A stretch of DNA of 64,000 bases from Stenotrophomonas sp. YIM B06876 (GCF_030711595.1 NZ_JAUJUJ010000003.1:62001-126000); one strand, 5' to 3'; shown: positions 47,022 to 56,662, numbered from the stretch's first letter. Notes: generated by a model not told the origin, from the letters alone. A program made the numbers and translations.

Positions 47022-47212
47022 CTCCGGGGCGGGTGGGCGGAGTTGCCGCGTCCTGCCCGACGCATCGACATCGCAGGCCGGCGTGCCGCTGCCGGGGACG
47101 CCCGGGATTGTCCCGATGCTGCCTGCGGGCAGTGCGTGGCGGTGGACCATGTCGATGTGCTGTCCACACGGCTGGCCCTACAGTGGGCGCTCTTTCTTCG
47201 AGGAGCGGGCGC

Positions 47213-48004
47213 ATGGACAGGAACTGGCGGTGGGGCGCGGCAGTGGTGCTGGGGCTGGCAAGCCTGCCGGCGCTGGCGGCGATGAAAACCCGCCCGGTGG
47301 AGTGGCAACTCGATGGCACCCCCTTCAGCGGGGTGCTGGTCTACGACGACAAGGGCCCGGCGCGGCGTCCCGGCGTGGTGATGGTGCCCAACTGGAAGGG
47401 CGTCAATGCCGCGGCGATTGACCGGGCCAGGACGATCGCCGGCGACCACTACGTGGTGCTGGTGGCCGATGTCTACGGCAAGAACCTGCGGCCGCGGGAC
47501 AACACCCAGGCCGCGGCCGCCGCACAGCCGCTGCTGAAGGATCGCGCCCTGTTGCGGGGCCGCGCGCACAAGGCGTTGGAGGTGCTCAAGGCACAGGCGG
47601 GCAATGCGCCGCTGGATGCCTCGCGCATCGCCGCGGTCGGTTTCTGTTTCGGCGGCAGCACCGTGCTGGAAATGGCCCGTGCCGGCATGCCGCTGGCGGC
47701 GGTGGTGAGCTTCCATGGCGGGTTGGCCACGCCGATGCCGGCCGCGGCGCACAGCGGCAAGGTGCCGCTGCTGGTGCTCAATGGCGCCGCGGACCGCAAT
47801 GTCAGCGCCGCGGATATCGCCACATTCGAGGCGGAAATGGATGCGGCCGGCGCCGACTGGCAGTTCGTCAATTTCAGTGGTGCGGTGCACTGCTTTGCCG
47901 AAGCCGACGCCGACAGCCCGCCGGGCTGCATGTACGACCCGCGTGCGGCGAAGCGTGCCTGGAAAATGATGGGCAATTTCCTGGAAGAGCGCCTGGGGCA
48001 CTGA
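47213..48004 (+). CDS. Exported dienelactone hydrolase family protein
   Basis: This 263-residue alpha/beta hydrolase of the dienelactone hydrolase type has a signal peptide (RWGAAVVLGLASLPALAA). The nucleophile is cysteine, in VGFCFGGSTV, as in true dienelactone hydrolases; Asp in NGAADRNVS and His in GAVHCFAEADAD complete the triad. The conserved NWKGVN and VADVYGKNLRP segments are typical of the family. The natural substrate of periplasmic members is unknown. The start has a GAGGAG ribosome site. It is monocistronic and convergent with ispB across a GTAG hairpin. Confidence 0.87.
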   Translation: MDRNWRWGAAVVLGLASLPALAAMKTRPVEWQLDGTPFSGVLVYDDKGPARRPGVVMVPNWKGVNAAAIDRARTIAGDHYVVLVADVYGKNLRPRDNTQAAAAAQPLLKDRALLRGRAHKALEVLKAQAGNAPLDASRIAAVGFCFGGSTVLEMARAGMPLAAVVSFHGGLATPMPAAAHSGKVPLLVLNGAADRNVSAADIATFEAEMDAAGADWQFVNFSGAVHCFAEADADSPPGCMYDPRAAKRAWKMMGNFLEERLGH

Positions 48005-48023
48005 GCAGGGGGTGCGGCCCGGT

Positions 48024-48053
48024 GTAGCGCCGGGCCGCGCCCGGGAGCGCTAC
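48024..48053. repeat. GTAG-type REP-like hairpin between convergent genes
   Basis: GTAGCGC (48024-48030) pairs with GCGCTAC (48047-48053) around an inner CGGGC/GCCCG stem with a 3-base bulge. The terminal GTAG and intergenic position between the hydrolase and ispB fit a solitary REP/SMAG-like element; it may double as a terminator. Confidence 0.6.
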
Positions 48054-48100
48054 TGGCGAGGCCCCGGCGCGGCACCGCCGCACTCTACGAGTACCGAAGC

Positions 48101-49099
48101 TCAGTGACTGCGTTCGATGGCGTAGCGGGCCAGTCCGCGCAGCGCTGCCAGTGCCGGGTTTTCGGCAATGCCTTCCAGTGCCTGCTCGGCCGCCTCGGCG
48201 TACTGCGCGGCGCGGCGACGGCTGTATTCCAGCCCGCCGGTGGCATGGATCGCGGCGAGCACTTCCGGCATCGCCCCGGCATCGCCGTTCTGCACGATCT
48301 CGCGCAGCCGCTCACGGGTGGCCGCATCCGAATGCGCCATCGCGTGGATCAGCGGCAGCGTGGCCTTGCCCTCGGCCAGGTCATCGCCCAGGTTCTTGCC
48401 CAGCTCGTCGGCATTGGCCGAATAGTCCAGCACGTCGTCGGCAATCTGGAACGCATAGCCCAGATGCATGCCGTAGTCGTACAGCGCCTGCTGGGTGGTT
48501 TCATCCGCGTCGCTGGCCAGCGCGCCCAGACGGGTGCCGGCGGCAAACAGCACTGCGGTCTTGCGCTCGATCACGCGCAGGTAGGCGGCCTCGTCGGTGT
48601 CCGGGTTGTGCACGTGCAGCAGCTGCAGCACTTCACCTTCGGCGATGCGGTTGGTGGTGTCGGCCAGAATCCGCATCACCGGCATCCGGTCCAGTTCCAC
48701 CATCAGCTGGAAACTGCGCGAATACAGGAAATCGCCGACCAGCACGCTGGGCGCATTGCCCCACAGCGCATTGGCGGTGCTGCGGCCACGGCGCAGGTCG
48801 GACTCGTCGACCACGTCGTCGTGCAGCAGGGTGGAGGTATGGATGAACTCGATGATCGCCGCCAGCTGGTGGTGATCGGCGCCGGCCGCGCCCACCGCAC
48901 GCCCGGCCAGCATCACCAGCATCGGCCGCAGGCGTTTGCCACCGGCGGAAATGATGTGGTCGGCAATCTGGTTGATCAGCACCACATCCGAAGACAGGCG
49001 GTGACGGATCAGCGCATCGACGGCAGCCATGTCGGGCGCTGCGAGGGTCTGGATGTCGGGCAGGCCCAGCGCGGGGCGGATGTCTTCGGCGATGCTCAT
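48101..49099 (-). CDS. ispB: Octaprenyl diphosphate synthase
   Basis: This 332-residue trans-polyprenyl diphosphate synthase makes the C40 side chain of ubiquinone. The two Asp-rich motifs are LLHDDVVDESDLRRG and QIADDVLDYSA, with GGKRLRPMLVMLAG near residue 55. The small residue positions before the first motif (HTSTLLHDD) and full length agree with medium/long-chain synthases of the IspB class. It is divergent from ssb, as commonly seen in Xanthomonadaceae, and monocistronic. The exact chain length (C40) is taken from the family, not visible. Confidence 0.93.
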   Translation of the reverse strand: MSIAEDIRPALGLPDIQTLAAPDMAAVDALIRHRLSSDVVLINQIADHIISAGGKRLRPMLVMLAGRAVGAAGADHHQLAAIIEFIHTSTLLHDDVVDESDLRRGRSTANALWGNAPSVLVGDFLYSRSFQLMVELDRMPVMRILADTTNRIAEGEVLQLLHVHNPDTDEAAYLRVIERKTAVLFAAGTRLGALASDADETTQQALYDYGMHLGYAFQIADDVLDYSANADELGKNLGDDLAEGKATLPLIHAMAHSDAATRERLREIVQNGDAGAMPEVLAAIHATGGLEYSRRRAAQYAEAAEQALEGIAENPALAALRGLARYAIERSH

Positions 49100-49285
49100 G
49101 CGGTCAGGACTTGGGACGTGGCCGGATTATAGGCCGCGCGGGCGAAAGCCGTCCGCCACAACGACCGCGGGCCTGGATTTGCCCCACACCGCAGCCGGGG
49201 GTAGTCCGATATCCGGCCGCGGATCGTTATACTCCACTGGCTATGCCCGCATCCGGCGGGTACCTCCCTACGGAAGAAAGCACCT

Positions 49286-49819
49286 ATGGCTCGCGGCATC
49301 AATAAAGTCATCCTGGTCGGCAACCTCGGTAACGATCCGGACACCAAATACACCCAGGCCGGTATGGCGATCACCCGGATCAGCCTGGCCACCACCAGTG
49401 TCCGCAAGGACAAGGACGGCAACCAGCAGGAACGCACCGAATGGCACCGCGTGGTGTTCTTCGGCAAGCTGGGCGAGATCGCCGGCGAGTACCTGCGCAA
49501 GGGCAGCTCGGTGTACGTCGAAGGCGAATTGCGCTACGACAAGTACACCGGGCAGGACGGCGTGGAAAAATTCTCGACCGACATCGTCGCCAACGAGATG
49601 CAGATGCTCGGTGGTCGCGGTGAAGGCGGCGGTGGCGGCGGCATGGGCAGTGAGCGTCCGCAGCGCCAGTCCGCGCCGCGCCAGAACTACGGCGGCGGCC
49701 AGGGCGGCGGCCAGGACCAGGGCGGATACAACCAGCGTCCGCAGCGACAGGCTCCCGCGCAGCAGCAGCCGGCTCCGCCACCGATGGACGATTTCGCCGA
49801 CGACGACATTCCGTTCTGA
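49286..49819 (+). CDS. ssb: Single-stranded DNA-binding protein
   Basis: This 177-residue SSB has an OB-fold domain (1-110: INKVILVGNLGNDPDTKYT, ATTSVRKDKDGNQQERTEWHRVVFFGKL), then a Gly/Gln/Arg/Pro-rich disordered linker, and the acidic C-terminal tip DDFADDDIPF that binds repair and replication partners. It forms tetramers on single-stranded DNA. A GGAAG ribosome site precedes the ATG, and a TATACT-like -10 lies about 55 bases upstream. A strong terminator follows, so it is a single-gene transcript. Confidence 0.97.
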   Translation: MARGINKVILVGNLGNDPDTKYTQAGMAITRISLATTSVRKDKDGNQQERTEWHRVVFFGKLGEIAGEYLRKGSSVYVEGELRYDKYTGQDGVEKFSTDIVANEMQMLGGRGEGGGGGGMGSERPQRQSAPRQNYGGGQGGGQDQGGYNQRPQRQAPAQQQPAPPPMDDFADDDIPF

Positions 49820-49856
49820 TTGCGCCCGACCACGGCATGCCGTGGCAGTCCACCGG

Positions 49857-49884
49857 AAGGCCCGCGCCTGTCGCGGGCCTTTTT
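49857..49884 (+). terminator. Terminator of ssb
   Basis: AAGGCCCGCG-CCTGT-CGCGGGCCTT forms a 10-bp stem followed by TTTG, 37 bases after the ssb stop. Confidence 0.9.
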
Positions 49885-49996
49885 GTTTCCGGGTTCCGGT
49901 CTGTGGCACAGGCCATATGCGGTGAGGCAGGCGCGTGATCTGGCGAAGCGCGGGAATCGACCCAAGTAAACTCGCCGTTAGTTGCGGATGATTGGC

Positions 49997-50265
49997 ATGA
50001 GCACGCGCTGGAGATGGGAGCTGTTGCAGTTCACCCGCAAGCTGCAGGTGAGAGTGTGGCTGCCAGCCCTGCTGGCGCCCGGCCTTTATGGTTGGCGCGC
50101 AGAGATCCTTGGATCAGGATCCGCGGTTCGGACTGCTGGTCCTGGGGGAAGTCGCATCGCGTGCGCTTTCGCCTGCGATCAATAATCCGTGCACGGCGAT
50201 CGATGTGATCGGTCGTGCTGTCCATTGCCGGTGGACTGGCGCGACGATCCGCCGGACAGTTTGCC
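49997..50265 (+). pseudogene. Remnant of a DUF2254 membrane-protein gene
   Basis: The stretch starts with an ATG reading MSTRWRWELLQFTRKLQVRV, like the N-terminus of DUF2254 membrane proteins, but after about 33 codons another frame takes over, reading DQDPRFGLLVLGEVASRALS and then PAINNPCTAIDVIGRA, which matches the conserved DUF2254 core (FGxxxLVDIAxRALSPxINDPxTA). Full-length members are over 400 residues, so most of the gene, including the membrane helices and the extracellular loop, is deleted and the two remaining pieces are out of frame. The remainder of the interval 50266-50461 holds no gene and provides the leader of the S9 peptidase. Confidence 0.7.
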
Positions 50266-50461
50266 TAGATCGAGCGAATTGCGTATGCGCGCCGATGGGC
50301 AAGCCGCTGCCGGCGCTGTTCCGCAGGTTCGCCGGCTTTGCCTTGCTGATAATGCCTTTCCACCATTTCGCCGCTGCGCTGTCCCGCTTTGCATTCACTG
50401 CTCGATCTGCGGCTAGAATCCGGCCGATGTGGGCGGGGATGTCCACGAAAAGGGGAAGGGA

Positions 50462-52429
50462 ATGAAGGGGGCGAAATGGGTTGCCGTGCTGGTGCTGTGC
50501 GCATTGGCGGGTCATGCAGTGGCGGTGGATCTGGGGCACTTCATCCGCAAGGACAAGTTCACGGATATCAAGCTGTCGCCGACCGGCGAGTACTACGCCG
50601 CGACGGTGCCGATGGAAGACAAGACCGCCCTGGCTGTCTTCCGGCGTAAGGACAATGTGCTTACCGGAACTTTCGTGCCTGCCCGCAACGGGCATGTGGG
50701 CGGGTTTGACTGGGTCAATGACGAACGGGTGCTAATCAGTCTCGCCGAGAAATTCGGCGTGCGGGATCAACCGCAAGCCACGGGTGAAATCTATGCCATC
50801 AATGCCGATGGTGGTCAGGCTGACCTGCTGGTCGGATACCGGGTGCAGGACAATGGTCCCGGCACACGGATCCAGCCGAAGAAGGTCGAGATGGTGGTTG
50901 CATTCCTAACTGATCCGCTGCCGAACGATGACCGCCATGCAGTGATTTCGGTCTGGCCGATGACGGGAACAGAGCCGTTTACCCGGGCGGAAAAACTGGA
51001 TGTGCGCAATGGCCGCCGTGTCCCGATAGCGCGTGCTCCTGTACGCCGCGCCTCTTTCACAACAGACAACACCGGTGAGGTTCGCCTGACGCACGGTGCG
51101 GGCGTGGACAACGTCAATAAGCTCTACTATCGCGAAGGTGCCGGTAGCGAGTGGCGTTTGATCAACGATGAGGATGTCAGTGGCCGCATCGAGACGCCAC
51201 TGGGATTTTCCGAAGACAATCGCCTGGTCTATCTGCAGATCCAGGCCGGGCAGGGCACCGATACCATCGTGGCCTGGGATCCGGCCAGTGGTGAGCGCAA
51301 GCAGGTGCTGCACGACAAAGGCGCCGATCCGCTGTCGATCATCTACCGCAACGGCACCTCGATGCCGGTCGGGGCGCAGGTGATGGATGGCCGTCATAAA
51401 ACCCTGTTCTTCGATGAGACATCACCGGAAGCACGGATGTACCGCAGCCTGGAGGCGGCGTTCGGAGGTGATCCGCTGTTTGTCACGTCCAGTACCAAGG
51501 ATGGCCGGCTGATGCTGGTGCGGACGTGGTCGGGCAACAACCCCGGAGACTTCTTTCTGTACGACACCGTCGCCAGGAAGGCTTCGCACCTGATCAGCCG
51601 CAGCGACTGGGTCGATCCGAACATGATGGCCACCGTGGAACTGTTCACCTTCAACGCGCGTGACCTGTTGCCTATCCATGGATACATGACCGTGCCCCGC
51701 GGAGTGAGCGGAGCCCGGCCGATGGTGGTGATGCCCCATGGCGGCCCCTTCGGCATCTTCGATACCTGGGAATACGACCGCGATGCGCAAATGCTGGCGG
51801 CTGCAGGCTACACCGTGCTACAGGTCAACTACCGCGGTTCCGGGAACTATGGCCGAGCATTCCAGCATGCCGGTGCCCGGCAGTGGGGCGGTACGATGCA
51901 GGATGACGTCACTGACGCCACCCGGTGGGCGATCGCACAGGGGCATGCGGATCCGCGCAGGATCTGCATCTACGGCGCGAGTTATGGCGCGTATGCCGCA
52001 CTGATGGGCGTGGCCAAGGAGCCGGGGCTGTACCAATGCGCTGCCGGATACGTGGGTGTATACGATCTGCCACTCATGCACAGCACCGGTGATATCCAGG
52101 GCCGGCGCTCGGGTGAAACCTATCTGCGGGAGTGGCTGGGCGAGCGCAGTCAGCTTGCGGCGGTGTCGCCGGTAAACCTGGCTGACCGCATCAAGGTACC
52201 GGTGTTCCTGGCTGCTGGTGGCAAGGACGAGCGGGCACCCATCCAGCACAGCAAGCGGATGGCGGCCGCGCTGGAAAAGGCCGGCGTGCCGGTAGAAACC
52301 CTGTACTACGATACTGAGGGCCATGGCTTCTATACCGAGCCGCACCAGCGCGAGTACTACACCAAGTTGCTGGGTTTCCTGTCTCGCCATCTTGGCGGAC
52401 GTCCTGCGCAGGGTGCTGCCCAGCCGTGA
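50462..52429 (+). CDS. Exported S9-family prolyl-oligopeptidase-type peptidase
   Basis: This 655-residue serine peptidase of family S9 has a signal peptide (MKGAKWVAVLVLCALAGHAVA). An N-terminal beta-propeller region (residues 25-390) is followed by an alpha/beta hydrolase domain with nucleophile Ser in IYGASYGAYAALMG, Asp in AAGGKDERAP and His in TEGHGFY; MPHGGPFG forms the oxyanion region. Such periplasmic enzymes release dipeptides or cleave oligopeptides. The start is ATG 50462 with AGGGGAAGGG upstream. Base composition is slightly less GC-rich than in its neighbours. It shares a terminator with the convergent POT transporter gene. Confidence 0.92.
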   Translation: MKGAKWVAVLVLCALAGHAVAVDLGHFIRKDKFTDIKLSPTGEYYAATVPMEDKTALAVFRRKDNVLTGTFVPARNGHVGGFDWVNDERVLISLAEKFGVRDQPQATGEIYAINADGGQADLLVGYRVQDNGPGTRIQPKKVEMVVAFLTDPLPNDDRHAVISVWPMTGTEPFTRAEKLDVRNGRRVPIARAPVRRASFTTDNTGEVRLTHGAGVDNVNKLYYREGAGSEWRLINDEDVSGRIETPLGFSEDNRLVYLQIQAGQGTDTIVAWDPASGERKQVLHDKGADPLSIIYRNGTSMPVGAQVMDGRHKTLFFDETSPEARMYRSLEAAFGGDPLFVTSSTKDGRLMLVRTWSGNNPGDFFLYDTVARKASHLISRSDWVDPNMMATVELFTFNARDLLPIHGYMTVPRGVSGARPMVVMPHGGPFGIFDTWEYDRDAQMLAAAGYTVLQVNYRGSGNYGRAFQHAGARQWGGTMQDDVTDATRWAIAQGHADPRRICIYGASYGAYAALMGVAKEPGLYQCAAGYVGVYDLPLMHSTGDIQGRRSGETYLREWLGERSQLAAVSPVNLADRIKVPVFLAAGGKDERAPIQHSKRMAAALEKAGVPVETLYYDTEGHGFYTEPHQREYYTKLLGFLSRHLGGRPAQGAAQP

Positions 52430-52479
52430 AACTGCTGCCTCTCTCGAGGCGGGATACAGCACGAGAAGTCAGCAACTAC

Positions 52480-52503
52480 AAACGGCGCCATAAGGCGCCG
52501 TTT
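52480..52503. terminator. Bidirectional terminator between the S9 peptidase and POT genes
   Basis: AAACGGCGCC-ATAA-GGCGCCGTTT is a perfect 10-bp stem with a T-rich stretch on the plus strand and A/T ends for both directions, 50 bases past the peptidase stop. Confidence 0.9.
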
Positions 52504-52528
52504 GTATTTTCATCGGGGCGGTGCGCAC

Positions 52529-54301
52529 TCAGCGCACGCCGTGCATCATCCGCTTGAGCAGTGGCGAGGCGAGCAGGGCGAGCAGCGCGCAGCCCAGGCC
52601 GATCCACATCAGCAGCCAGAACAGGTGCTCGTAGCGCGCGGCGGCGTCGGCGAGGTTCATCACTTCGCCTTCGGGCACCTCGATGGCGGCGAGCTTGCCG
52701 AACAGCGCAGCCAGGGTTTCCGAAAACGCGGTGGCCAGAAACCAGGTGCCCATCATCAGGCTGACCACGCGCGGGGCGGCCAGCTGGGTCACCGCCGACA
52801 GGCCCACGGGCGACAGGCACATCTCGCCGATCTCCAGGATCAGGTAGGCCAATACCAGCCACCACACGCTGGCCATCTGTCCGCTCACGCCCACCTGCTG
52901 GGCGGCCAGCGCCAGCGGGATGAATGACAGCGCGGCGAACACCAGCCCGAAGGACGATTTCAGCGGCTTGGACGGATCCAGCCGGTGCTTGTCCAGCCAG
53001 GCCCACAAGGCGGCGAACAGCGGCGCCAGCAGGACCAGGAACAGGGCGCCAAGATAGGTCAACGAGCCGGCGGTCTGCGGCAGCACCAGGCAATCGCGGA
53101 CCAGCAGCACCAGCATCAGGCTGGCGATGCCGGCAAACAGCAGCCGCGGTGCCGCCGAGGCGGGCGCGTGCTCGGACAGGCGCGCGGCCACCACGAAGCC
53201 CAGCGGCGCCAGCAGCAGCGAGGCGATCGACCACGGCAGCGGCGTGCCCTGGCGGATCACCAGTGAAGGCACGATGTCCTTGGTCAACAGGCGGTCGGTG
53301 AAGGTCACCCACGAGCCGTAGGTCTGCTCGTACAGGGTGAAGAACACCAGCGCCATGAAGATCAGCGCCATCAACGCGATCATCTGCTGGCGTTGCACGG
53401 GAGTGCACTGGGTGCCGGTGAACCAGGCAAACCACAGCAGCACGCCGCCCAGCACCACGATCATCAGCATCAAGGCCAGGCTGAGCTCTCCGCCCAGCGC
53501 GAAGGCGCCGTTGGCCGCGGCCCACATCAGTCCGGCCACCGGCACCACGCCGAGCACCGCGACGGCGTAGATCAGCCACTCGCGCGGCAGCCCGGCAATG
53601 CGGTCACGCAGGCGTGCCGGCTCCGCCGGTTCGGCATGCCCGTGCAGGTACTTCTGCCCCCACAGGAACATGCACAGTCCCACCACCATGCCGATGCCGG
53701 CAGCGCCGAAGCCGTACTTCCAGCCATAGGCCTCGCCGAGGAAGCCGCAGATCAGCGAGGCGAACAGCGCGCCGAGGTTGATGCCGGCGTAGAACAGCGA
53801 AAAGCCCGAGTCGCGGCGCGGATCGTTGGCGGCGTAGAGCTTGCCGACGATGGTGGAAATGTTGGGTTTGAGGAAACCCACGCCCATGATGATCAGCGCC
53901 AGCGACAGATAGGTCACCCCCAGCGCGGCTTCGTCGCGGACCACTTCCCCGCCGATGCGGCTGGCCTGCGTGCCTTCCACCACCATGCCGATATGGCCCA
54001 ACACCAGCAGGATGCCGCCGAACACCACCGCCTTGCGCATGCCCAGCCAGCGATCGGCCAGCAGACCGCCAAATACCGGGAGGCAATACACCAGGCCACC
54101 GTAGGCGCCGAGCAGGTCCAGCCCGGCCTTGTCACCGAACAGGTGGTGCTTGGTGAGGTACAGCAGCAGCAGCGCCTTCATTCCGTAAAAGGAGAAGCGC
54201 TCCCACATCTCGGTGAAGAAACAGACGTAGACGCCTTTGGGGTGGCCGAGGAAATCGTCGGAAGCGGGGGCGGGCAGTGCGGCAGCGGTGGGCATCGGCA
54301 T
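52529..54301 (-). CDS. POT-family proton-dependent oligopeptide transporter
   Basis: This 590-residue inner-membrane protein has 12-14 helices and belongs to the POT/PTR (Dtp) family, importing di- and tripeptides with protons. The diagnostic ExxER motif is FTEMWERFSFYGMKALLLLYL region residues 30-50, followed by GGLLADRWLG, LKPNISTIVGKLY and SLFYAGINLGALFASLICG; the C-terminal half shows LSPVGLSAVTQLAP-like LSPVGLSAVTQLA. ATG 54301 is used; an ATG two codons downstream is equally possible. Together with the two S9 peptidases and the OPT transporter it forms a peptide-use region, though the genes are separate transcripts. Confidence 0.93.
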   Translation of the reverse strand: MPMPTAAALPAPASDDFLGHPKGVYVCFFTEMWERFSFYGMKALLLLYLTKHHLFGDKAGLDLLGAYGGLVYCLPVFGGLLADRWLGMRKAVVFGGILLVLGHIGMVVEGTQASRIGGEVVRDEAALGVTYLSLALIIMGVGFLKPNISTIVGKLYAANDPRRDSGFSLFYAGINLGALFASLICGFLGEAYGWKYGFGAAGIGMVVGLCMFLWGQKYLHGHAEPAEPARLRDRIAGLPREWLIYAVAVLGVVPVAGLMWAAANGAFALGGELSLALMLMIVVLGGVLLWFAWFTGTQCTPVQRQQMIALMALIFMALVFFTLYEQTYGSWVTFTDRLLTKDIVPSLVIRQGTPLPWSIASLLLAPLGFVVAARLSEHAPASAAPRLLFAGIASLMLVLLVRDCLVLPQTAGSLTYLGALFLVLLAPLFAALWAWLDKHRLDPSKPLKSSFGLVFAALSFIPLALAAQQVGVSGQMASVWWLVLAYLILEIGEMCLSPVGLSAVTQLAAPRVVSLMMGTWFLATAFSETLAALFGKLAAIEVPEGEVMNLADAAARYEHLFWLLMWIGLGCALLALLASPLLKRMMHGVR

Positions 54302-54526
54302 CGGGCGGGCGGGAGACCGCCGCGAGTATAGGGCCGCGCCGCGTGCTTGCCGGCGGTGCGTGGCAGCTGTCGCCGGCCATCTTGCCGGATGCGGCCGCTG
54401 GCTTTGCCGCAACGGATGCGGTGGCGGGTAGCGGCTGTCGCCCCGCGATTGCGCGCAAGGGTGGCGGCTGGACTTGAACGGCGGCTGGGGATAGCGTGAG
54501 GAAGTTTTTTGCCATCAGGGGCATCC

Positions 54527-56482
54527 ATGAACAACGCTGCACCACGCCAGCTCACCTTCAGGGCGGTGGTTCTGTCCATCGTGCTGGCGGTGATCCTTGC
54601 CGCCGCCAACGCCTACCTCGGCCTGTTCGCAGGCCTGACCATCGCCACCGCCATTCCCGCCGCCGTCGTCTCGATGGGTGTGCTGCGCCTGCTGGGTGGC
54701 GGCACCCTCCTAGAAAACAACATCGTCCAGACCGGCGCCTCGGCCGGCTCCTCGATTGCCGCCGGCGTGATCTTCACTGTCCCGGCGCTGGTGATCATGG
54801 GCTACTGGCCCGACTTCAAATACTGGTGGGTGCTGAGTATCGCCGGCCTGGGCGGCCTGCTCGGCGTGCTGTTCTCGGTGCCGCTGCGGCGCTCGATGAT
54901 TGTCGAAGACCCGCTGCCGTTCCCGGAAGGCAAGGCCGCGGCCGAAGTGCTCAAGGCCGGTGACAATCCAGGCCCGGGGATGAAGATCCTGGCGGTGTCC
55001 GCCGCCATTGGCGCCACGGTCAAGCTGGCCGCGGCCAGTGGCCTGCGGGTGATTCCCGATACCTGGGTGCAGTCGGCCTACCTGGGCAGTTCCAAGGTCA
55101 CCGCGTTCATCGGTACCAACCTGTCGCCGGCGTTGCTGGGCGTGGGGTACATCGTCGGGTTGAATGTCGGCATCGTGGTGCTGTCCGGCGCGATCCTGTC
55201 CTGGCATATCGCCATTCCGCTGTACCAGGCGTTCTTCATGAACTCCGATCCGGCATTGGCGGCCTCCATCGCCACCGCCTCCTCGGCCGATGCCGCGTTC
55301 TCGATCTGGGCGGCGAAAATCCGCTACCTGGGCGTGGGCGCGATGCTGATCGGCGGCATCTGGACGCTGTTCTCGCTGCGCAAGTCGCTGCTCAAGGGCA
55401 TCAAGAGCGGCTTTGCCGCCGCGCGCAAGAGCGCCGGCAGTGTGCAGGTGGCCGAAACCGACCGCGACCTGCCGATGAAATGGATGCTGGTGGCGCTGCT
55501 GCTGTTCACCCTGCCGCTGCTGGGGCTGTACCAGGCCATCGTCGGCCAGTGGCTGGTCAGTATTCCGATGACCATCATCATGATCGTCGCCGGCTTCCTG
55601 TTCGTGTCGGTGTCGGCCTACCTGGCCGGCCTGATCGGTTCGTCCAACAACCCGGTCTCGGGCATCACCATCTCCACCATCCTGTTCGCCTCGGCGATCC
55701 TGGTGCTGATGCTCGGTCGCGATTCGCCGATCGGTGCGGTGGCCGCGATCATGATCGGCGCGGTGGTGTGCTGCGCCGCGGCGGTCGGAGGCGACAACCT
55801 GCAGGACCTCAAGGCCGGCTATCTGGTGGGGGCGACCCCGTGGAAGCAGCAGCTGATGCTGGGCATCGGCGCGTTCTCGTGCGCGCTGATCATGGCGCCG
55901 GTGCTGAACCTGCTGGCCCATGCCTACGGCATCGGTGCGCCCACGGCCGAGCATCCCAACGCGTTGGCCGCGCCGCAGGCGAACCTGATGGCCTCGGTGG
56001 CCCGCGGCCTGTTTGGCGGCGAGCTGCCGTGGATGATGATCGCGCTGGGGGTGGCGGTCGGTGCGGTGATCATCGCTTTGGACAACTGGCTCAAGGCCAC
56101 CGGCAAGCGTTTCCGTGTGCCGGTGCTGGCCGCGGCCATCGGCATCTACCTGCCACTGGAGCTGATGGTGCCGATCTTCCTGGGGGGCCTGCTGGCGCAT
56201 CTGGTCGAGCGTTTCCACAAGCTGCATCCCGATAACGAGGAAGGCCGCGACGTCGCGCACCGCCCCGGCGTGTTGTTCTCGGCCGGCCTGATCACCGGTG
56301 AGGCGCTGATGGGCATCGCCATCGCGATTCCGATCGTGGTGTCGGCACGTGCCGACGTGCTGGCGCTGCCGGAAACGTTCCATCTGGGCCAGTGGATCGG
56401 CCTGGTGGTGCTGGCGCTGGTGGGCTGGCTGCTGTATCGCACCGGCCAGAAGGGTGAGCAGAAGGCCGCGAAGGCGGATTGA
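54527..56482 (+). CDS. OPT-family oligopeptide transporter
   Basis: This 651-residue integral membrane protein has about 16 helices of the OPT superfamily, which in bacteria moves oligopeptides or metal chelates across the inner membrane. Typical stretches are ANAYLGLFAGLTIATAIPAAV, GASAGSSIAAGVIFTVPAL, PLPFPEGKAAAEVLKAG, SNNPVSGITISTILFAS and GDNLQDLKAGYLVGATPWKQQ. The start ATG 54527 has AGGGG seven bases upstream. It is divergent from the POT gene and ends in a strong terminator. Peptide rather than siderophore transport is inferred from the surrounding peptidase genes. Confidence 0.92.
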   Translation: MNNAAPRQLTFRAVVLSIVLAVILAAANAYLGLFAGLTIATAIPAAVVSMGVLRLLGGGTLLENNIVQTGASAGSSIAAGVIFTVPALVIMGYWPDFKYWWVLSIAGLGGLLGVLFSVPLRRSMIVEDPLPFPEGKAAAEVLKAGDNPGPGMKILAVSAAIGATVKLAAASGLRVIPDTWVQSAYLGSSKVTAFIGTNLSPALLGVGYIVGLNVGIVVLSGAILSWHIAIPLYQAFFMNSDPALAASIATASSADAAFSIWAAKIRYLGVGAMLIGGIWTLFSLRKSLLKGIKSGFAAARKSAGSVQVAETDRDLPMKWMLVALLLFTLPLLGLYQAIVGQWLVSIPMTIIMIVAGFLFVSVSAYLAGLIGSSNNPVSGITISTILFASAILVLMLGRDSPIGAVAAIMIGAVVCCAAAVGGDNLQDLKAGYLVGATPWKQQLMLGIGAFSCALIMAPVLNLLAHAYGIGAPTAEHPNALAAPQANLMASVARGLFGGELPWMMIALGVAVGAVIIALDNWLKATGKRFRVPVLAAAIGIYLPLELMVPIFLGGLLAHLVERFHKLHPDNEEGRDVAHRPGVLFSAGLITGEALMGIAIAIPIVVSARADVLALPETFHLGQWIGLVVLALVGWLLYRTGQKGEQKAAKAD

Positions 56483-56526
56483 GAGCAGGTCCGGCCGCCG
56501 ATCCACGGCGCCCGGGCAGAGGGAAT

Positions 56527-56557
56527 GAAGCCCCGCTCCGGCGGGGCTTCGCTTTTT
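56527..56557 (+). terminator. Terminator of the OPT transporter gene
   Basis: GAAGCCCCGC-TCCG-GCGGGGCTTC, a 10-bp stem with a tetraloop, is followed by GCTTTTT, 45 bases after the stop. Confidence 0.92.
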
Positions 56558-56662
56558 CCACGGGGACTGGCGCTGGCGCCGGCCGCGGCATGACTTCATA
56601 CCTTTGCGCCAGCCGTGTCTGCGCGCCTACTATCCGGGTTTTGCCGTGTCCCGGAGACACCC

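Noticed and set aside
49200-49285. A full promoter for ssb
   Set aside because: A TATACT-like -10 is visible at 49228-49233, but no convincing -35 at the right spacing, so it is mentioned only with ssb.
54710-56599. A 629-codon open frame opposite the OPT transporter
   Set aside because: The translated product is dominated by Arg, Gln, His and Gly with no hydrophobic or domain pattern, typical of an antisense shadow.
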